Of a stretch of 64,000 nt of DNA, positions 53,443 through 64,000 are shown piece by piece. The stretch is from Comamonadaceae bacterium (GTDB taxonomy: Bacteria; Pseudomonadota; Gammaproteobacteria; Burkholderiales; Burkholderiaceae_C), in contig JAAFJC010000004.1 of assembly GCA_013297925.1 (NCBI GenBank), positions 37,287 through 101,286 on the forward strand. The letters run 5' to 3'. The position numbers and the translations under genes are program-made. The notes under the pieces are model-generated. The model searched no databases. It saw nothing but the letters and a program-made list of their open reading frames with translations, and was not told where the DNA came from. Positions within the stretch are counted from its first letter, which is position 1. Each line of letters starts with the position of its first letter.

Positions 53443-54900
53443 TTAGATCGGCAAAGCCACTAAATCGTGGCCTTGCGTGCCAACGATCCGAGCAGCCGTG
53501 AACTCACCCACTTTGAGTTGCTTGCTGATTTTCTCAGGCGGCAGCAGATGCACGATGCCGTCTATCTCAGGCGCGTCGGCATAGCTGCGCCCTTTGCCGC
53601 CTTTCTTGCCCATCGCAGGCGCATGATCCACCAGCACTTGCATCGTCATGCCGATGCGGCTTTTGAGTTTGTCGGCAGACACTTCTTCCGCCACCGCCAT
53701 GAAGCGCGCCAAGCGCTCATCGCGCACCTCTTGCGGCAGCATGCCTTCCAGCTCATTCGCCGCAGCGCCTTTCACCGGGCTGTACGCAAAGCAGCCTGCG
53801 CGGTCAATCTTGGCTTCGCGCAAGAAATCGAGCAAGTGCTGAAACTCTTCTTCCGTCTCACCTGGAAAGCCAGCGATAAACGTGGAGCGAATCACGATCT
53901 CTGGGCAAATCTCTCTCCAGCGCTCAATACGCGCCAAATTCTTCTCGCCGCTAGCCGGGCGCTTCATGCGCTTCAATACATCCGGATGGCTGTGCTGAAA
54001 CGGCACATCCAAATACGGCAAGATGCGCCCCGTGGCCATCAGCGGCACGATCTCGTCCACATGCGGATAGGGGTACACATAATGCAAGCGAATCCAAGCG
54101 CCATGCGGCTCGGCCAGCTTCGATAGCTCTTCGCAGAGCTCCAGCATGCGCGTCTTCACTGGTTTCCCATCGAAAAATCCGGTGCGGTATTTCACATCCA
54201 CGCCGTAGGCGCTCGTGTCTTGGCTGATGACGAGCAGCTCGCGCACACCGCCTTCAAACAGCGCCTTCGCCTCTTTGAGCACATCGCCCACCTGCCGGCT
54301 CACCAAATCGCCGCGCATGCTGGGGATGATGCAGAAGGTGCAGCGATGATTGCAGCCTTCGCTGATTTTTAGGTAGGCGTAATGCTTAGGCGTCAGCTTG
54401 ATGCCAAACGCTGGAACCAGATCAGTGAACGGATCGTGCGGCTTAGGCAAATGCTTGTGCACCGCATCCATCACCTCCTGCGTAGCGTGCGGGCCGGTAA
54501 CGGCGAGCACGCTCGGGTGAATACTCCTCACAAGATTTTGAGCATCATTTTGACTAACCGCCGGCATAGAACCTGTGCGAGCAGCTATCATTTCAGGAGC
54601 GTCATCCGGCTTCATATCCACCGTCTTTGCGCCGAGGCAGCCCGTCACAATCACTCGCCCATTCGCCGCCAGCGCCTCGCCAATCGTGTCCAGGCTCTCC
54701 TTCACAGCATCGTCAATGAAGCCACAGGTGTTCACGATCACCAAATCCGCGCCCTCAAAGGTCTTGGAAGTCTCATAGCCTTCGGCAGAGAGCTGCGTGA
54801 GGATCAGCTCAGAATCGGTCAAAGCCTTCGGGCAGCCAAGGCTGACGAAGCCGACTTTGGGGGGTTTGATGGGGGAGAGTTCGAGAGTAGCAGCGGTCAT
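53443..54900 (-). CDS. rimO: ribosomal protein S12 methylthiotransferase RimO with inserted segment
   Basis: [41 protein letters not shown] radical SAM motif; extra [21 protein letters not shown]. Confidence 0.96.
   Translation of the reverse strand: MTAATLELSPIKPPKVGFVSLGCPKALTDSELILTQLSAEGYETSKTFEGADLVIVNTCGFIDDAVKESLDTIGEALAANGRVIVTGCLGAKTVDMKPDDAPEMIAARTGSMPAVSQNDAQNLVRSIHPSVLAVTGPHATQEVMDAVHKHLPKPHDPFTDLVPAFGIKLTPKHYAYLKISEGCNHRCTFCIIPSMRGDLVSRQVGDVLKEAKALFEGGVRELLVISQDTSAYGVDVKYRTGFFDGKPVKTRMLELCEELSKLAEPHGAWIRLHYVYPYPHVDEIVPLMATGRILPYLDVPFQHSHPDVLKRMKRPASGEKNLARIERWREICPEIVIRSTFIAGFPGETEEEFQHLLDFLREAKIDRAGCFAYSPVKGAAANELEGMLPQEVRDERLARFMAVAEEVSADKLKSRIGMTMQVLVDHAPAMGKKGGKGRSYADAPEIDGIVHLLPPEKISKQLKVGEFTAARIVGTQGHDLVALPI
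54547..54597 (-). repeat. R2 repeat copy inside rimO
   Basis: reverse strand: cctgaaatgatagctgctcgcacaggttctatgccggcggttagtcaaaa. Confidence 0.85.
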
Positions 54901-54922
54901 GCCGCTATTGTCGCTGATCAGG

Positions 54923-55441
54923 CTAACGCTTCATGCCGAAAGCACTCAGCATTTGCTCCTGCATCTGTGCAGCCATGCTCTGGCTTTGCTCCATGAAGCT
55001 GCCCATGAATTGATTGGCATTGGGCACGCTGCCTAGCGTGGGCAGCGCACCCGCGCCGAATTTGCTTTGCAGATCGGTGAAGGCTTGCATGTTTTTCTCG
55101 AGCATGCTGCCCATGAAGCCTTGCATGGTGTGGCCATAGAAGCGGATCATGTTGGCCAGGGCTGCTTCTGAGAACATCGGCACGCCGCCCATTTCTTCTT
55201 CCAAGATGATTTGCAGCAGGATGGAGCGCGTGAGGTCTTCGTTGGTTTTGGCATCGCGCACGGCAAAGGGCTTGGCATCAATCACGAGCTGCTTGACTTC
55301 GGCCAGCGTGATGTAGGCTGAGCTCACGGTGTCATACAAGCGGCGATTGGGGTATTTTTTGATAATGCGCATTGCATCTGAGCCTGTTGAACCATTGGTT
55401 TTTTTCTGCGTGGCCAAAATGAAAGCTCCTGAAAAATGCAT
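54923..55441 (-). CDS. phaR: polyhydroxyalkanoate synthesis repressor PhaR
   Basis: [28 protein letters not shown]...[15 protein letters not shown]. Confidence 0.93.
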   Translation of the reverse strand: MHFSGAFILATQKKTNGSTGSDAMRIIKKYPNRRLYDTVSSAYITLAEVKQLVIDAKPFAVRDAKTNEDLTRSILLQIILEEEMGGVPMFSEAALANMIRFYGHTMQGFMGSMLEKNMQAFTDLQSKFGAGALPTLGSVPNANQFMGSFMEQSQSMAAQMQEQMLSAFGMKR

Positions 55442-55484
55442 GCTGCGATGCACCATTCTAGGCACTTCGCGGGAATCAAAAAGC

Positions 55485-55519
55485 AAAAAACCGCCTAGGT
55501 TTACCCTAGGCGGTTTTAG
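55485..55519 (-). terminator. Rho-independent terminator downstream of tRNA-Val
   Basis: Reverse strand AAACCGCCTAGGgtaaaCCTAGGCGGTTTTTT. Confidence 0.85.
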
Positions 55520-55536
55520 ATTATTTCTGATATCAA

Positions 55537-55613
55537 TGGTAGGCGCAATTGGACTCGAACCAACGACCCCCACCATGTCAAGGTGGTGCTCTAACCAGCT
55601 GAGCTATGCGCCT
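55537..55613 (-). tRNA. tRNA-Val (anticodon GAC), CCA encoded
   Basis: Reverse strand AGGCGCATAGCTCAGCTGGTTAGAGCACCACCTTGACATGGTGGGGGTCGTTGGTTCGAGTCCAATTGCGCCTACCA: cloverleaf readable by eye. Confidence 0.95.
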
Positions 55614-55649
55614 ATTGAAGCCCTAAATTATAGCATTGTCTCCTGCGGC

Positions 55650-56663
<1,014 letters not shown>

Positions 56664-56796
56664 TCAAGCCAGACATGCGCTGAACCCTACCGATTATCCA
56701 GTGATTCAACGCATCTCAGGTCAGTCTTGTAAAAATCAAGGCGTGGTTTAAGAAACGCCATTCACACAACAAACCCGCTTTTGAAGGGACAAAAAT

Positions 56797-57471
56797 ATGT
56801 CGATGTTGTCAAATTTAGAGCTTCTTCGCCGTGTGCCGCTGTTTGCGATGCTCACGCCTGCGCAGGCAGAGGCCGTCTCCGAGGCGGTGATTAAGCGGCG
56901 TTTCAAGCGCGGTGAATTGGTGGTGGAGCAAGGCAAAAAATCCAATGCGCTTTTTATCGTTTTGACAGGCCGTTGCCGCGTGTTCACATCTGATAGCCGG
57001 GGCCGCGAAGTGATTTTGGCCAATATGCAGCCTGGCGACTATATCGGTGAGATGAGCTTGATCGACAATGAGCCGCACTCAGCCACCGTGCGCGCTGAGG
57101 TGCAAACCGATGTGTTGATGCTTGGCCGCCTCGAATTTGCACGATGCTTGCCCGAGAATACATCGATGGCCTATGCCGTCATGAAAGGATTGGTGCAGCG
57201 CCTGCGCAGCGCGGATCGCAAGATTGAATCTCTGGCGCTGATGGATGTGTATGGCCGCGTCGCTCGCGCTTTGATTGAGGCGGCTGATACAGATGCAGAG
57301 GGCAACAATTTCATTCGCGATAAAGTCTCTCGCCAAGATTTGGCCAAGATGGTGGGCGCATCGCGCGAAATGGTCAGCCGCGTGATGAAAGACTTGGAAG
57401 AGCGCGGCTTCATCGAAACCCAAAGCTCTGGCTCGCTGCTGATTCGCCAGAGGATCAGCACGCTGGGTTGA
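56797..57471 (+). CDS. Crp/Fnr family transcriptional regulator
   Basis: Cyclic nucleotide-binding-like domain and HTH VSRQDLAKMVGASREMVSRVMKDLEERGFIE. Confidence 0.92.
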   Translation: MSMLSNLELLRRVPLFAMLTPAQAEAVSEAVIKRRFKRGELVVEQGKKSNALFIVLTGRCRVFTSDSRGREVILANMQPGDYIGEMSLIDNEPHSATVRAEVQTDVLMLGRLEFARCLPENTSMAYAVMKGLVQRLRSADRKIESLALMDVYGRVARALIEAADTDAEGNNFIRDKVSRQDLAKMVGASREMVSRVMKDLEERGFIETQSSGSLLIRQRISTLG

Positions 57472-57488
57472 GCTTGGGAATGGGCTCA

Positions 57489-57517
57489 AACAGCACCTCT
57501 TGAGGTGCTGTTTTTTT
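57489..57517 (+). terminator. Rho-independent terminator
   Basis: CAGCACCTCttGAGGTGCTGTTTTTTT. Confidence 0.9.
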
Positions 57518-57559
57518 ATTGTCTTTGTCAACTCCAGAAGTAAGCTATCATTTTGATAG

Positions 57560-59941
57560 ATGGCCTACTCTCTCGATACTCTCAACTCCGCAACCGGCAC
57601 GAAGCGAGGCAACGCTCGCAATGCACCTGCTGCGCCCGACAAACCACGCCGCTTTTCGCAAGAGCTGCTGCTGGCTCTGGGCGCGCTTGCCTTGCTTTTC
57701 TGGCTGATTGCCCTAGTAACTCATTCCGGCGCTGATGCTGCCTGGAGCACATCGGGTAACCAAGCCGCAGGAGCTGCTTCGCGCAACTGGGGTGGCAAGC
57801 TGGGTGCTTGGGCTGGGGATGCATCGTTTTACTTATTTGGTTACTCAGTGTGGTGGTTGTTTGCAGTGGGTGTGCGCACATGGCTGGGCAGCTTAGCGCG
57901 ATGGTTGCGAAGCGATACGGGCAAAGACACACGCCGCGCCCTCTTCTGGATCGGCTTGGTGTTGCTCTTGGCTGCGAGCTGCACGCTGGAATGGACGCGC
58001 CTGTATCGCTTTGAAGCGCGGCTGCCGGGGCATGCGGGCGGCGTGCTGGGCTATTGGCTGGGTGCATTGGCGACAAAATGGCTGGGATTCAATGGTTCTG
58101 CGTTGGTGGCCATTGCTTTAGGCGTACTAGGCGCGGCCTGGGCGCTGCGCTTTTCTTGGGTGGCTTGGGCAGAAGGCTTAGGCGGCATGATCCTCGGCTG
58201 GATTGAAAAGCGCCGCGAGAAGAAAGAGCGCGAGCAAGACTTGGCCTTTGGCACACAAGCTGCCAAAGAGCGCGAAGAAACAGTGATTGTGGAGCGCGCT
58301 GAGAGCGAAGAGCTGCATATCGCGCCCGTGTTTGTGCCACCCGCGCCTGCCCCGCGCATTGAGCCCGTGCTTACCGATAGCTTTGTCGATCTGCCCTCAA
58401 GCACGCGCGTGGCCAAAGAGCGGCAAAAAGGCTTGTTTGTCGAGCTGCCTGATAGCAAGCTGCCGCAGGTTGATCTGCTCGATGGCGCGCCGACGGTGCA
58501 ACAAATCACTGTCTCTCCTGAAACGCTCGAGATGACCTCGCGCATGATCGAGAAAAAGCTCAAAGATTTCGGCGTCACGGTGCAAGTGGTGGCAGCGATG
58601 CCCGGCCCCGTGATCACGCGCTATGAGATTGAGCCCGCCACAGGCGTGAAAGGCTCGCAGATCGTCGGCCTGGCCAAAGATTTGGCGCGCTCGCTCTCAC
58701 TCGTTTCCATTCGCGTGGTCGAGACGATCCCCGGCAAAAATTACATGGCGCTCGAATTGCCGAATGCCAAGCGCCAGATGATTCGCCTCTCCGAGATTCT
58801 TGGCTCGCAGGTCTATAACGATGCCAAATCCATGCTCACCATCGGCTTGGGCAAAGACATCGTGGGCAACCCGATCGTGGCTGATCTGGCCAAGATGCCG
58901 CATTGCTTGGTGGCCGGCACCACAGGCTCCGGCAAATCCGTGGGCATCAACGCCACCATCCTCTCCCTGCTCTACAAAGCCGAAGCGCGCGATGTGCGCC
59001 TGCTGTTGATCGATCCGAAGATGCTGGAGATGAGCGTGTATGAGGGCATCCCGCATTTGCTCTGCCCCGTCGTCACCGATATGCGCCAAGCCGCGCATGG
59101 CCTGAACTGGTGCGTGATGGAGATGGAGCGGCGCTACAAGCTCATGAGCAAGCTGGGCGTGCGCAATCTTGCGGGCTACAACGTGAAGATTGACGATGCC
59201 AAAGCGCGCGAAGAGTTTATTTACAACCCGTTTAGCCTCACGCCTGACAGCCCCGAGCCGCTGGAGAGATTGCCCCATATCGTGGTGGTGATCGATGAGC
59301 TGGCGGATTTGATGATGGTGGTGGGCAAGAAGATTGAAGAGCTGATTGCGCGCCTCGCGCAGAAGGCGCGCGCTGCCGGCATTCATTTGCTCTTGGCCAC
59401 GCAGCGCCCCAGTGTGGATGTGATCACAGGCCTGATCAAAGCCAATATCCCCACGCGTATTGCCTTCCAAGTGTCGTCAAAAATAGACAGCCGCACCATC
59501 CTCGATCAAATGGGCGCAGAAGCCCTGCTCGGCATGGGCGACATGCTCTACATGCCCTCAGGCACAGGCTTCCCCATTCGTGTGCACGGCGCGTTTGTGA
59601 GCGACGAAGAAGTGCACCGCGTGGTGGCCTATCTCAAATCGCAAGGCGAGCCCAATTACATTGATGGCGTGCTCGAGGGCGGAACTGTGGACGATGAAGA
59701 CGGTCTATCGCTTGACTTAGGCGGTGGGTCTGGTTCAGGAGAAAAAGATCCGCTGTACGACAAAGCCGTGGAGATCGTTTTGAAGAATCAAAAAGCCAGT
59801 ATTTCGCTCGTACAACGCCACTTGGCCATTGGCTACAACAAGGCTGCGAATTTGCTGGAAGCGATGGAGAAGGCTGGCTTGGTCACGGCAATGAACGGGC
59901 GCGGGCAGCGCGAGATTCTTGTGCCTTTGCGTAGCGAGTAA
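57560..59941 (+). CDS. ftsK: DNA translocase FtsK
   Basis: N-terminal TMs, [16 protein letters not shown] Walker A, C-terminal gamma domain. Confidence 0.97.
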   Translation: MAYSLDTLNSATGTKRGNARNAPAAPDKPRRFSQELLLALGALALLFWLIALVTHSGADAAWSTSGNQAAGAASRNWGGKLGAWAGDASFYLFGYSVWWLFAVGVRTWLGSLARWLRSDTGKDTRRALFWIGLVLLLAASCTLEWTRLYRFEARLPGHAGGVLGYWLGALATKWLGFNGSALVAIALGVLGAAWALRFSWVAWAEGLGGMILGWIEKRREKKEREQDLAFGTQAAKEREETVIVERAESEELHIAPVFVPPAPAPRIEPVLTDSFVDLPSSTRVAKERQKGLFVELPDSKLPQVDLLDGAPTVQQITVSPETLEMTSRMIEKKLKDFGVTVQVVAAMPGPVITRYEIEPATGVKGSQIVGLAKDLARSLSLVSIRVVETIPGKNYMALELPNAKRQMIRLSEILGSQVYNDAKSMLTIGLGKDIVGNPIVADLAKMPHCLVAGTTGSGKSVGINATILSLLYKAEARDVRLLLIDPKMLEMSVYEGIPHLLCPVVTDMRQAAHGLNWCVMEMERRYKLMSKLGVRNLAGYNVKIDDAKAREEFIYNPFSLTPDSPEPLERLPHIVVVIDELADLMMVVGKKIEELIARLAQKARAAGIHLLLATQRPSVDVITGLIKANIPTRIAFQVSSKIDSRTILDQMGAEALLGMGDMLYMPSGTGFPIRVHGAFVSDEEVHRVVAYLKSQGEPNYIDGVLEGGTVDDEDGLSLDLGGGSGSGEKDPLYDKAVEIVLKNQKASISLVQRHLAIGYNKAANLLEAMEKAGLVTAMNGRGQREILVPLRSE

Positions 59942-59947
59942 ACTCAC

Positions 59948-60601
59948 ATGAAGAATATCCGCACGCTCTTAGCCACTACACTTTTGATAGCTGCTTGCGC
60001 AGTATCTATGCCGGCCAGAGCCTTAAATGGCCTAGAAAGCCTAGAAAACTTCGTAAAAACTGTGAAATCCGGCAAATCTGATTTCACCCAAACTGTCACC
60101 TCCCCTGCCCGCGCAGGCGAAGCCCCCCGAGTCAAAAACTCCAGCGGCACCTTCGAATTCCAGCGCCCCGGCAAATTCAAATTCGCCTACAAAAAACCTT
60201 TCGAGCAACTCATCTTGGCAGACGGCACGAGCCTGTGGATTTTTGATGCAGACCTCAACCAAGCCTCCCAACGCAAACAATCCGCAGCCTTCGCCAACAC
60301 CCCAGCAGCCCTCATCGCATCCGCCACCGATCTGAGCGCGCTACGCAACGAATTCACCCTAGAAAACGCTCCAGAAAAAGACGGCTTGGTCTGGATCAGT
60401 GCCAAACCCAAAGCCGCCGACAGCACCCTACAAAACGTCCGCATCGGCTTCAAAGGCGATGCCCTCCAACAACTAGACATCACCGACAGCTTCGGCCAAC
60501 GCAGCCTGATTAACTTCACAGCAATGCAGCTCAACCCGAGCTTGCCAGCGAGCAGCTTTCAATTCACTTTGCCTAAAGGCGCAGAACTTCTCAAGCAGTA
60601 G
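59948..60601 (+). CDS. lolA: outer membrane lipoprotein carrier protein LolA
   Basis: FVKTVKSGKSDFTQTV...SGTFEFQRPGKFKFAYKKPFEQLILADGTSLWIFDADLNQ; downstream of ftsK. Confidence 0.94.
   Translation: MKNIRTLLATTLLIAACAVSMPARALNGLESLENFVKTVKSGKSDFTQTVTSPARAGEAPRVKNSSGTFEFQRPGKFKFAYKKPFEQLILADGTSLWIFDADLNQASQRKQSAAFANTPAALIASATDLSALRNEFTLENAPEKDGLVWISAKPKAADSTLQNVRIGFKGDALQQLDITDSFGQRSLINFTAMQLNPSLPASSFQFTLPKGAELLKQ
59978..60028 (+). repeat. R2 repeat copy forming LolA signal peptide
   Basis: ctacacttttgatagctgcttgcgcagtatctatgccggccagagcctta, encodes TLLIAACAVSMPARAL. Confidence 0.82.
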
Positions 60602-60630
60602 GCGCACACCAGCTTTCATACAGAGAACCC

Positions 60631-60690
60631 ATACTACAAATTCAGTAGCAATCCGCGCAATGAATACGCCGGCTAATCGACTGAAAGGCG
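60631..60690 (+). repeat. R2 repeat copy
   Basis: actacaaattcagtagcaatccgcgcaatgaatacgccggctaatcgact. Confidence 0.85.
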
Positions 60691-60737
60691 CCGAATTCAG
60701 CAAATTCAGCTGATCGTTGACGCTAAACCAATTGCAC

Positions 60738-61142
60738 TTACTGCGCGTTGAATGACTCTGCAAATTCCTTTTTGAATTCGCCGAGCATGAGGCCAATCAG
60801 GGGCGTGAAGCTGCGAATCAACTCGGGAGCAACGGCGCTCATTTGTTTTTGCATTTTGGCCTGCATTTCTTTCACCGCAGTTGAATTTTCTAAACTACCC
60901 AGCTCTGGCGCCCGACCAGCTGCGACATCCGCTGCAGCTTTGTCTGCGCCTTGCGTGGCGATGTCTATAACAGCATTGATGTCTATCGCACCCATCAGTT
61001 TCCCGATGATTTTCTCAACTGGAATGTTGTCCAGCGCAGTATCCAAAGACGGCTTGTCTTGTGCGAAGCTAGGCAGTGCCGTGCCACAAAACAACGCGAA
61101 TATAGCGAAAGCGCGGAAAAAGCGTGACAAAGTGGGCATCGA
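60738..61142 (-). CDS. hypothetical secreted protein
   Basis: Signal peptide MPTLSRFFRAFAIFALFCGTALPSFAQ; 134 aa. Confidence 0.65.
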   Translation of the reverse strand, partial: SMPTLSRFFRAFAIFALFCGTALPSFAQDKPSLDTALDNIPVEKIIGKLMGAIDINAVIDIATQGADKAAADVAAGRAPELGSLENSTAVKEMQAKMQKQMSAVAPELIRSFTPLIGLMLGEFKKEFAESFNAQ

Positions 61143-61258
61143 GATTCTCCTGAGAATAGTGAAAGCTCGCCCATAACGGGGATGGCATGGTTTGGATGAC
61201 AAGCCGCCAGACCTCCAGCTCGGTGACTGACCTACCATGAGCTATGAATCAATTTGAA

Positions 61259-61315
61259 TGCTACAAATTCAATATCACTTCGCGCAATATATACGCCGGC
61301 GATCTGCCATTTTCT
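61259..61315 (+). repeat. R2 repeat copy
   Basis: tgctacaaattcaatatcacttcgcgcaatatatacgccggcgatctgccatttt. Confidence 0.85.
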
Positions 61316-61328
61316 TCATTAAAAGCAT

Positions 61329-61362
61329 GAAAAAACCGCCTCAAGTCTCCTTGGGCGGTTTC
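61329..61362 (-). terminator. Rho-independent terminator of rpoD
   Basis: Reverse strand AAACCGCCcaaggagacttgaGGCGGTTTTTTC. Confidence 0.8.
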
Positions 61363-61382
61363 TTTACGAGGCAACCGGCAAT

Positions 61383-63620
61383 TTACTGGTTATCCACAAA
61401 GCTGCGCAGCTTATCCGAACGAGAAGGATGCTTGAGTTTGCGCAGGGCCTTGGCTTCGATTTGGCGGATGCGCTCGCGGGTGACGTCGAATTGCTTGCCG
61501 ACCTCTTCCAGCGTGTGATCCGTGCTCATCTCGATGCCGAAGCGCATACGCAGCACTTTGGCTTCGCGCGGGGTGAGGCTGTCCAAGATGTCTTTCACCA
61601 CATCGCGCAGGCCGGCTTGCATGGCCGCTTCAATCGGCGCGGTGTTGGCGCTGTCTTCGATGAAATCACCCAAGTGGCTGTCGTCATCATCGCCAATCGG
61701 CGTTTCCATCGAGATCGGCTCTTTGGCGATCTTCATGATCTTGCGGATTTTGTCTTCCGCAATTTCCATCTTCTCAGCCAGAAGCGCGGCATCGGGCTCG
61801 AAGCCGAATTCTTGCAAATGCTGGCGGCTGATGCGGTTCATCTTGTTGATGGTTTCGATCATGTGCACCGGAATACGGATCGTGCGCGCCTGATCGGCGA
61901 TGCTTCGCGTGATCGCCTGGCGAATCCACCAAGTGGCATAGGTGGAGAATTTGTAGCCACGGCGGTATTCGAATTTGTCCACCGCCTTCATCAAGCCGAT
62001 GTTGCCTTCTTGGATCAGATCCAAGAATTGCAAGCCGCGATTCGTGTATTTCTTCGCAATGGAGATCACGAGGCGCAAGTTGGCCTCGATCATTTCTTTC
62101 TTGGCGTGGCGTGAGTTGCGCTCGCCATCATTCATGCGCTTGTTGATGTCTTTCAAATCTTCCAGCGGCACAACCACGCGCGATTGCAGGCTGATGAGTT
62201 TGTTTTGCAGCTCTTGCACGGGCGGCACATAGCGGCCCATGGTGGTGGCCCAGGCTTTGCCGCTCTTGGCTTGCGTCTCGATCCATTTTAGATCGAGCAA
62301 ATGGCTGGTGACTTTCTTACCCATCTTGTCGCGGCCAGAAAATTCTTCGGCAAATTTGTCTTGCGGGTAGCCGCATTTCTCTACGATGATTTTGCGCAAT
62401 TCACGCTCGACCTTGCGCACATCCGCCACTTGGCCACGCACCATTTCGCACAGGCGCTCAATCGTCTTGGCGGTAAAGCGAATCAGCATGAGCTCATCGG
62501 TCACGGCTTTTTGCGCTTTGTGATATGCGGGCGTACCGTAGCCTTCTTTATCGTAGCTTTTGTGCAGCTTCTCGAAGTGACCGCGAATGATATCCAAGCG
62601 GCGATAGGCTTCAGCCTGCAACTCTTCCAAGCGCTTGGTCATGGCCTTGTTGGCCTTCGCTTCATCGTCGCCATCGCTGTCGTCGTATTCGTCAAAATCC
62701 TCTTCGGCCACGAAGTCATCGGCCGCATCGGGATTGGAGAAACCATCAACGACTGCAGAGATCAGGACTTTTTTCTCCTGCACTTCGTTCATCATGTTGA
62801 AGATTTCTTGGATCGTGGCCGGGCTGTGCGAGATGGCTTCCATCATCGCATTCAGGCCGCCCTCGATGCGCTTGGCAATCTCAATCTCGCCTTCGCGAGT
62901 GAGCAGCTCCACCGTGCCCATCTCGCGCATATACATGCGCACAGGATCGGTGGTGCGGCCAAATTCTGAATCCACCGTAGAGAGAGCGGCTTCGGCCTCT
63001 TCTTCGGCTTCTTCCTCGCTGGCCGCAGTTGGCGCGTTGTTGTTGAGCAGCAGCGTCTCGGCATCAGGCGTTTGCTCATACACGGCAATGCCCATGTCAT
63101 TCAGCAGCGAATACACCACTTCCAGCGTTTCAGCATCGACCAGCTTATCGGGCAAGTGATCATTGATCTCGGAATGCGTGAGGTAACCGCGCGTTTTGCC
63201 GAGCTTGATCAGGGCCTTCAAGCGCACGCGGCGCTTGGCCAAGTCTTCCTCTGAGAGCACCGTCTCATCGAGACCGAATTCTTTCATCAAGGCGCGCTCT
63301 TTCGCCTTGGAGAGCTTCATGCGCAGCGGCTTGATCTTCTCACCGTTTTCATCCAGCGCCACGACCGCTGGCTCAGGCGTCTCTTCAATCAGCGCTTCGA
63401 TTTCAATATCGTCTTCGGTGTTGATGCTACCCTTTGGCTTGGGGCCGCGCTTAGCGCCTTTTGGCTTCTCGGGCGCTGCTTTTGCAGCTGGCTTGGCCGG
63501 CGCTGCTTTCACGACGACTTTTTTCGGATCTTCTTTAGCGGCGGGGGCCTTGGCTGCGGGTTTTGCAGCAGGCTTGGAGGCTGATTTGGCAGGGGCTTTA
63601 GGTGGAGTTTTGGTCGGCAT
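61383..63620 (-). CDS. rpoD: RNA polymerase primary sigma factor RpoD
   Basis: [65 protein letters not shown]; region 4.2. Confidence 0.98.
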   Translation of the reverse strand: MPTKTPPKAPAKSASKPAAKPAAKAPAAKEDPKKVVVKAAPAKPAAKAAPEKPKGAKRGPKPKGSINTEDDIEIEALIEETPEPAVVALDENGEKIKPLRMKLSKAKERALMKEFGLDETVLSEEDLAKRRVRLKALIKLGKTRGYLTHSEINDHLPDKLVDAETLEVVYSLLNDMGIAVYEQTPDAETLLLNNNAPTAASEEEAEEEAEAALSTVDSEFGRTTDPVRMYMREMGTVELLTREGEIEIAKRIEGGLNAMMEAISHSPATIQEIFNMMNEVQEKKVLISAVVDGFSNPDAADDFVAEEDFDEYDDSDGDDEAKANKAMTKRLEELQAEAYRRLDIIRGHFEKLHKSYDKEGYGTPAYHKAQKAVTDELMLIRFTAKTIERLCEMVRGQVADVRKVERELRKIIVEKCGYPQDKFAEEFSGRDKMGKKVTSHLLDLKWIETQAKSGKAWATTMGRYVPPVQELQNKLISLQSRVVVPLEDLKDINKRMNDGERNSRHAKKEMIEANLRLVISIAKKYTNRGLQFLDLIQEGNIGLMKAVDKFEYRRGYKFSTYATWWIRQAITRSIADQARTIRIPVHMIETINKMNRISRQHLQEFGFEPDAALLAEKMEIAEDKIRKIMKIAKEPISMETPIGDDDDSHLGDFIEDSANTAPIEAAMQAGLRDVVKDILDSLTPREAKVLRMRFGIEMSTDHTLEEVGKQFDVTRERIRQIEAKALRKLKHPSRSDKLRSFVDNQ

Positions 63621-63874
63621 GCAGACACCTCAGTGAATCAATCAAACAATACGCACACTGAAGCTCAAGGGAGTCATCCGAGAACCAAAGTGGGCATCAA
63701 TCAGGGAAGGCAGCACAAGCGGTGTGGGCGAACATTTGGTGTGCAGTCCTTGCGTGTAAGGCGTTGACGCTGGTGGTCAAGTGAGACGAATCTCGGTTGC
63801 CTACGGAGGTGCTGCTGTCGCGCTTGTATTGCTGTTACATGGATTATACCAAGATGCGCTTTGGCCTGCAGTTC

Positions 63875-64000
63875 TGTGTGACCCCAACATAGTAATGTCC
63901 CCTCCGAGCCATTTACAAATGTCCCCTTTGATCGAGAAGGGTGGATGTGATGAGCCAGGGGAACAAACTGATGAGTCAGAAAGAAGCACAGCGCTACGCT
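63875..64000 (+). mobile_element. left end of an insertion sequence (ISNCY-like), truncated by window
   Basis: tgtgaccccaacatagtaatgtcccc plus repeated aaatgtcccct motifs, followed by ORF MSQGNKLMSQKEAQRYA... Confidence 0.6.
63950..64000 (+). CDS. transposase N-terminus (truncated)
   Basis: MSQGNKLMSQKEAQRYA, resembles starts of ISNCY-family transposases. Confidence 0.55.
   Translation, partial: MSQGNKLMSQKEAQRYA

Overview
This 64 kb window is a bacterial chromosome segment. Protein families and gene content look like Burkholderiales, probably Comamonadaceae-like (inference, no search was run). Housekeeping genes recognised include ompR/envZ-like, glnS, infA, eutBC, guaA, guaB, mgsA, PHA depolymerase, rnfB, metC-like, purA, hisZ, pssA, ilvC-ilvN-ilvB, an ECF sigma cluster, dgkA, glnB/K, greB, rimO, tRNA-Val(GAC), trxB, a Crp/Fnr regulator, ftsK, lolA and rpoD. 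An accessory island at about 8.3-19.3 kb carries MNT/HEPN, nucleotidyltransferase, nuclease-like, Mrr-like, RelB/YafQ-like, HigBA-like, NYN and HTH/AbiEii-like genes. An ISNCY-like insertion sequence appears to start at the right edge.

The most unusual signals are two dispersed repeat families.

R2 is about 50-57 bp, consensus-like TGCTATtaattnAgTAGCactcYGCGCAnattcTATGCCGGCGAtatgCCAATTT, with about 21 copies. Many copies sit just after stop codons and punctuate each cassette of the island, all in one orientation. Others lie in frame INSIDE conserved genes (guaA, metC-like, rimO, probably rnfB and hisZ). In lolA and a SIMPL gene a copy forms the signal-peptide core in the same reading frame. 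This resembles an RPE-like protein-invading element.

R1 is a 110-155 bp inverted repeat with arms GGACGCAGAGGACGCAAAGGTTACGCAGAAG. It has five copies and occupies every gap of hisZ-purA-hpt and ilvB-ilvN-ilvC, plus the leader of an SDR gene.

Other points: guaA carries a second, different in-frame repeat (PELVEG type); a DUF4397 gene is broken by a 26-bp tandem duplication; TA-like modules are fused upstream of guaA and metC. All calls come from reading the sequence and supplied ORFs; no database search, alignment or folding was run.
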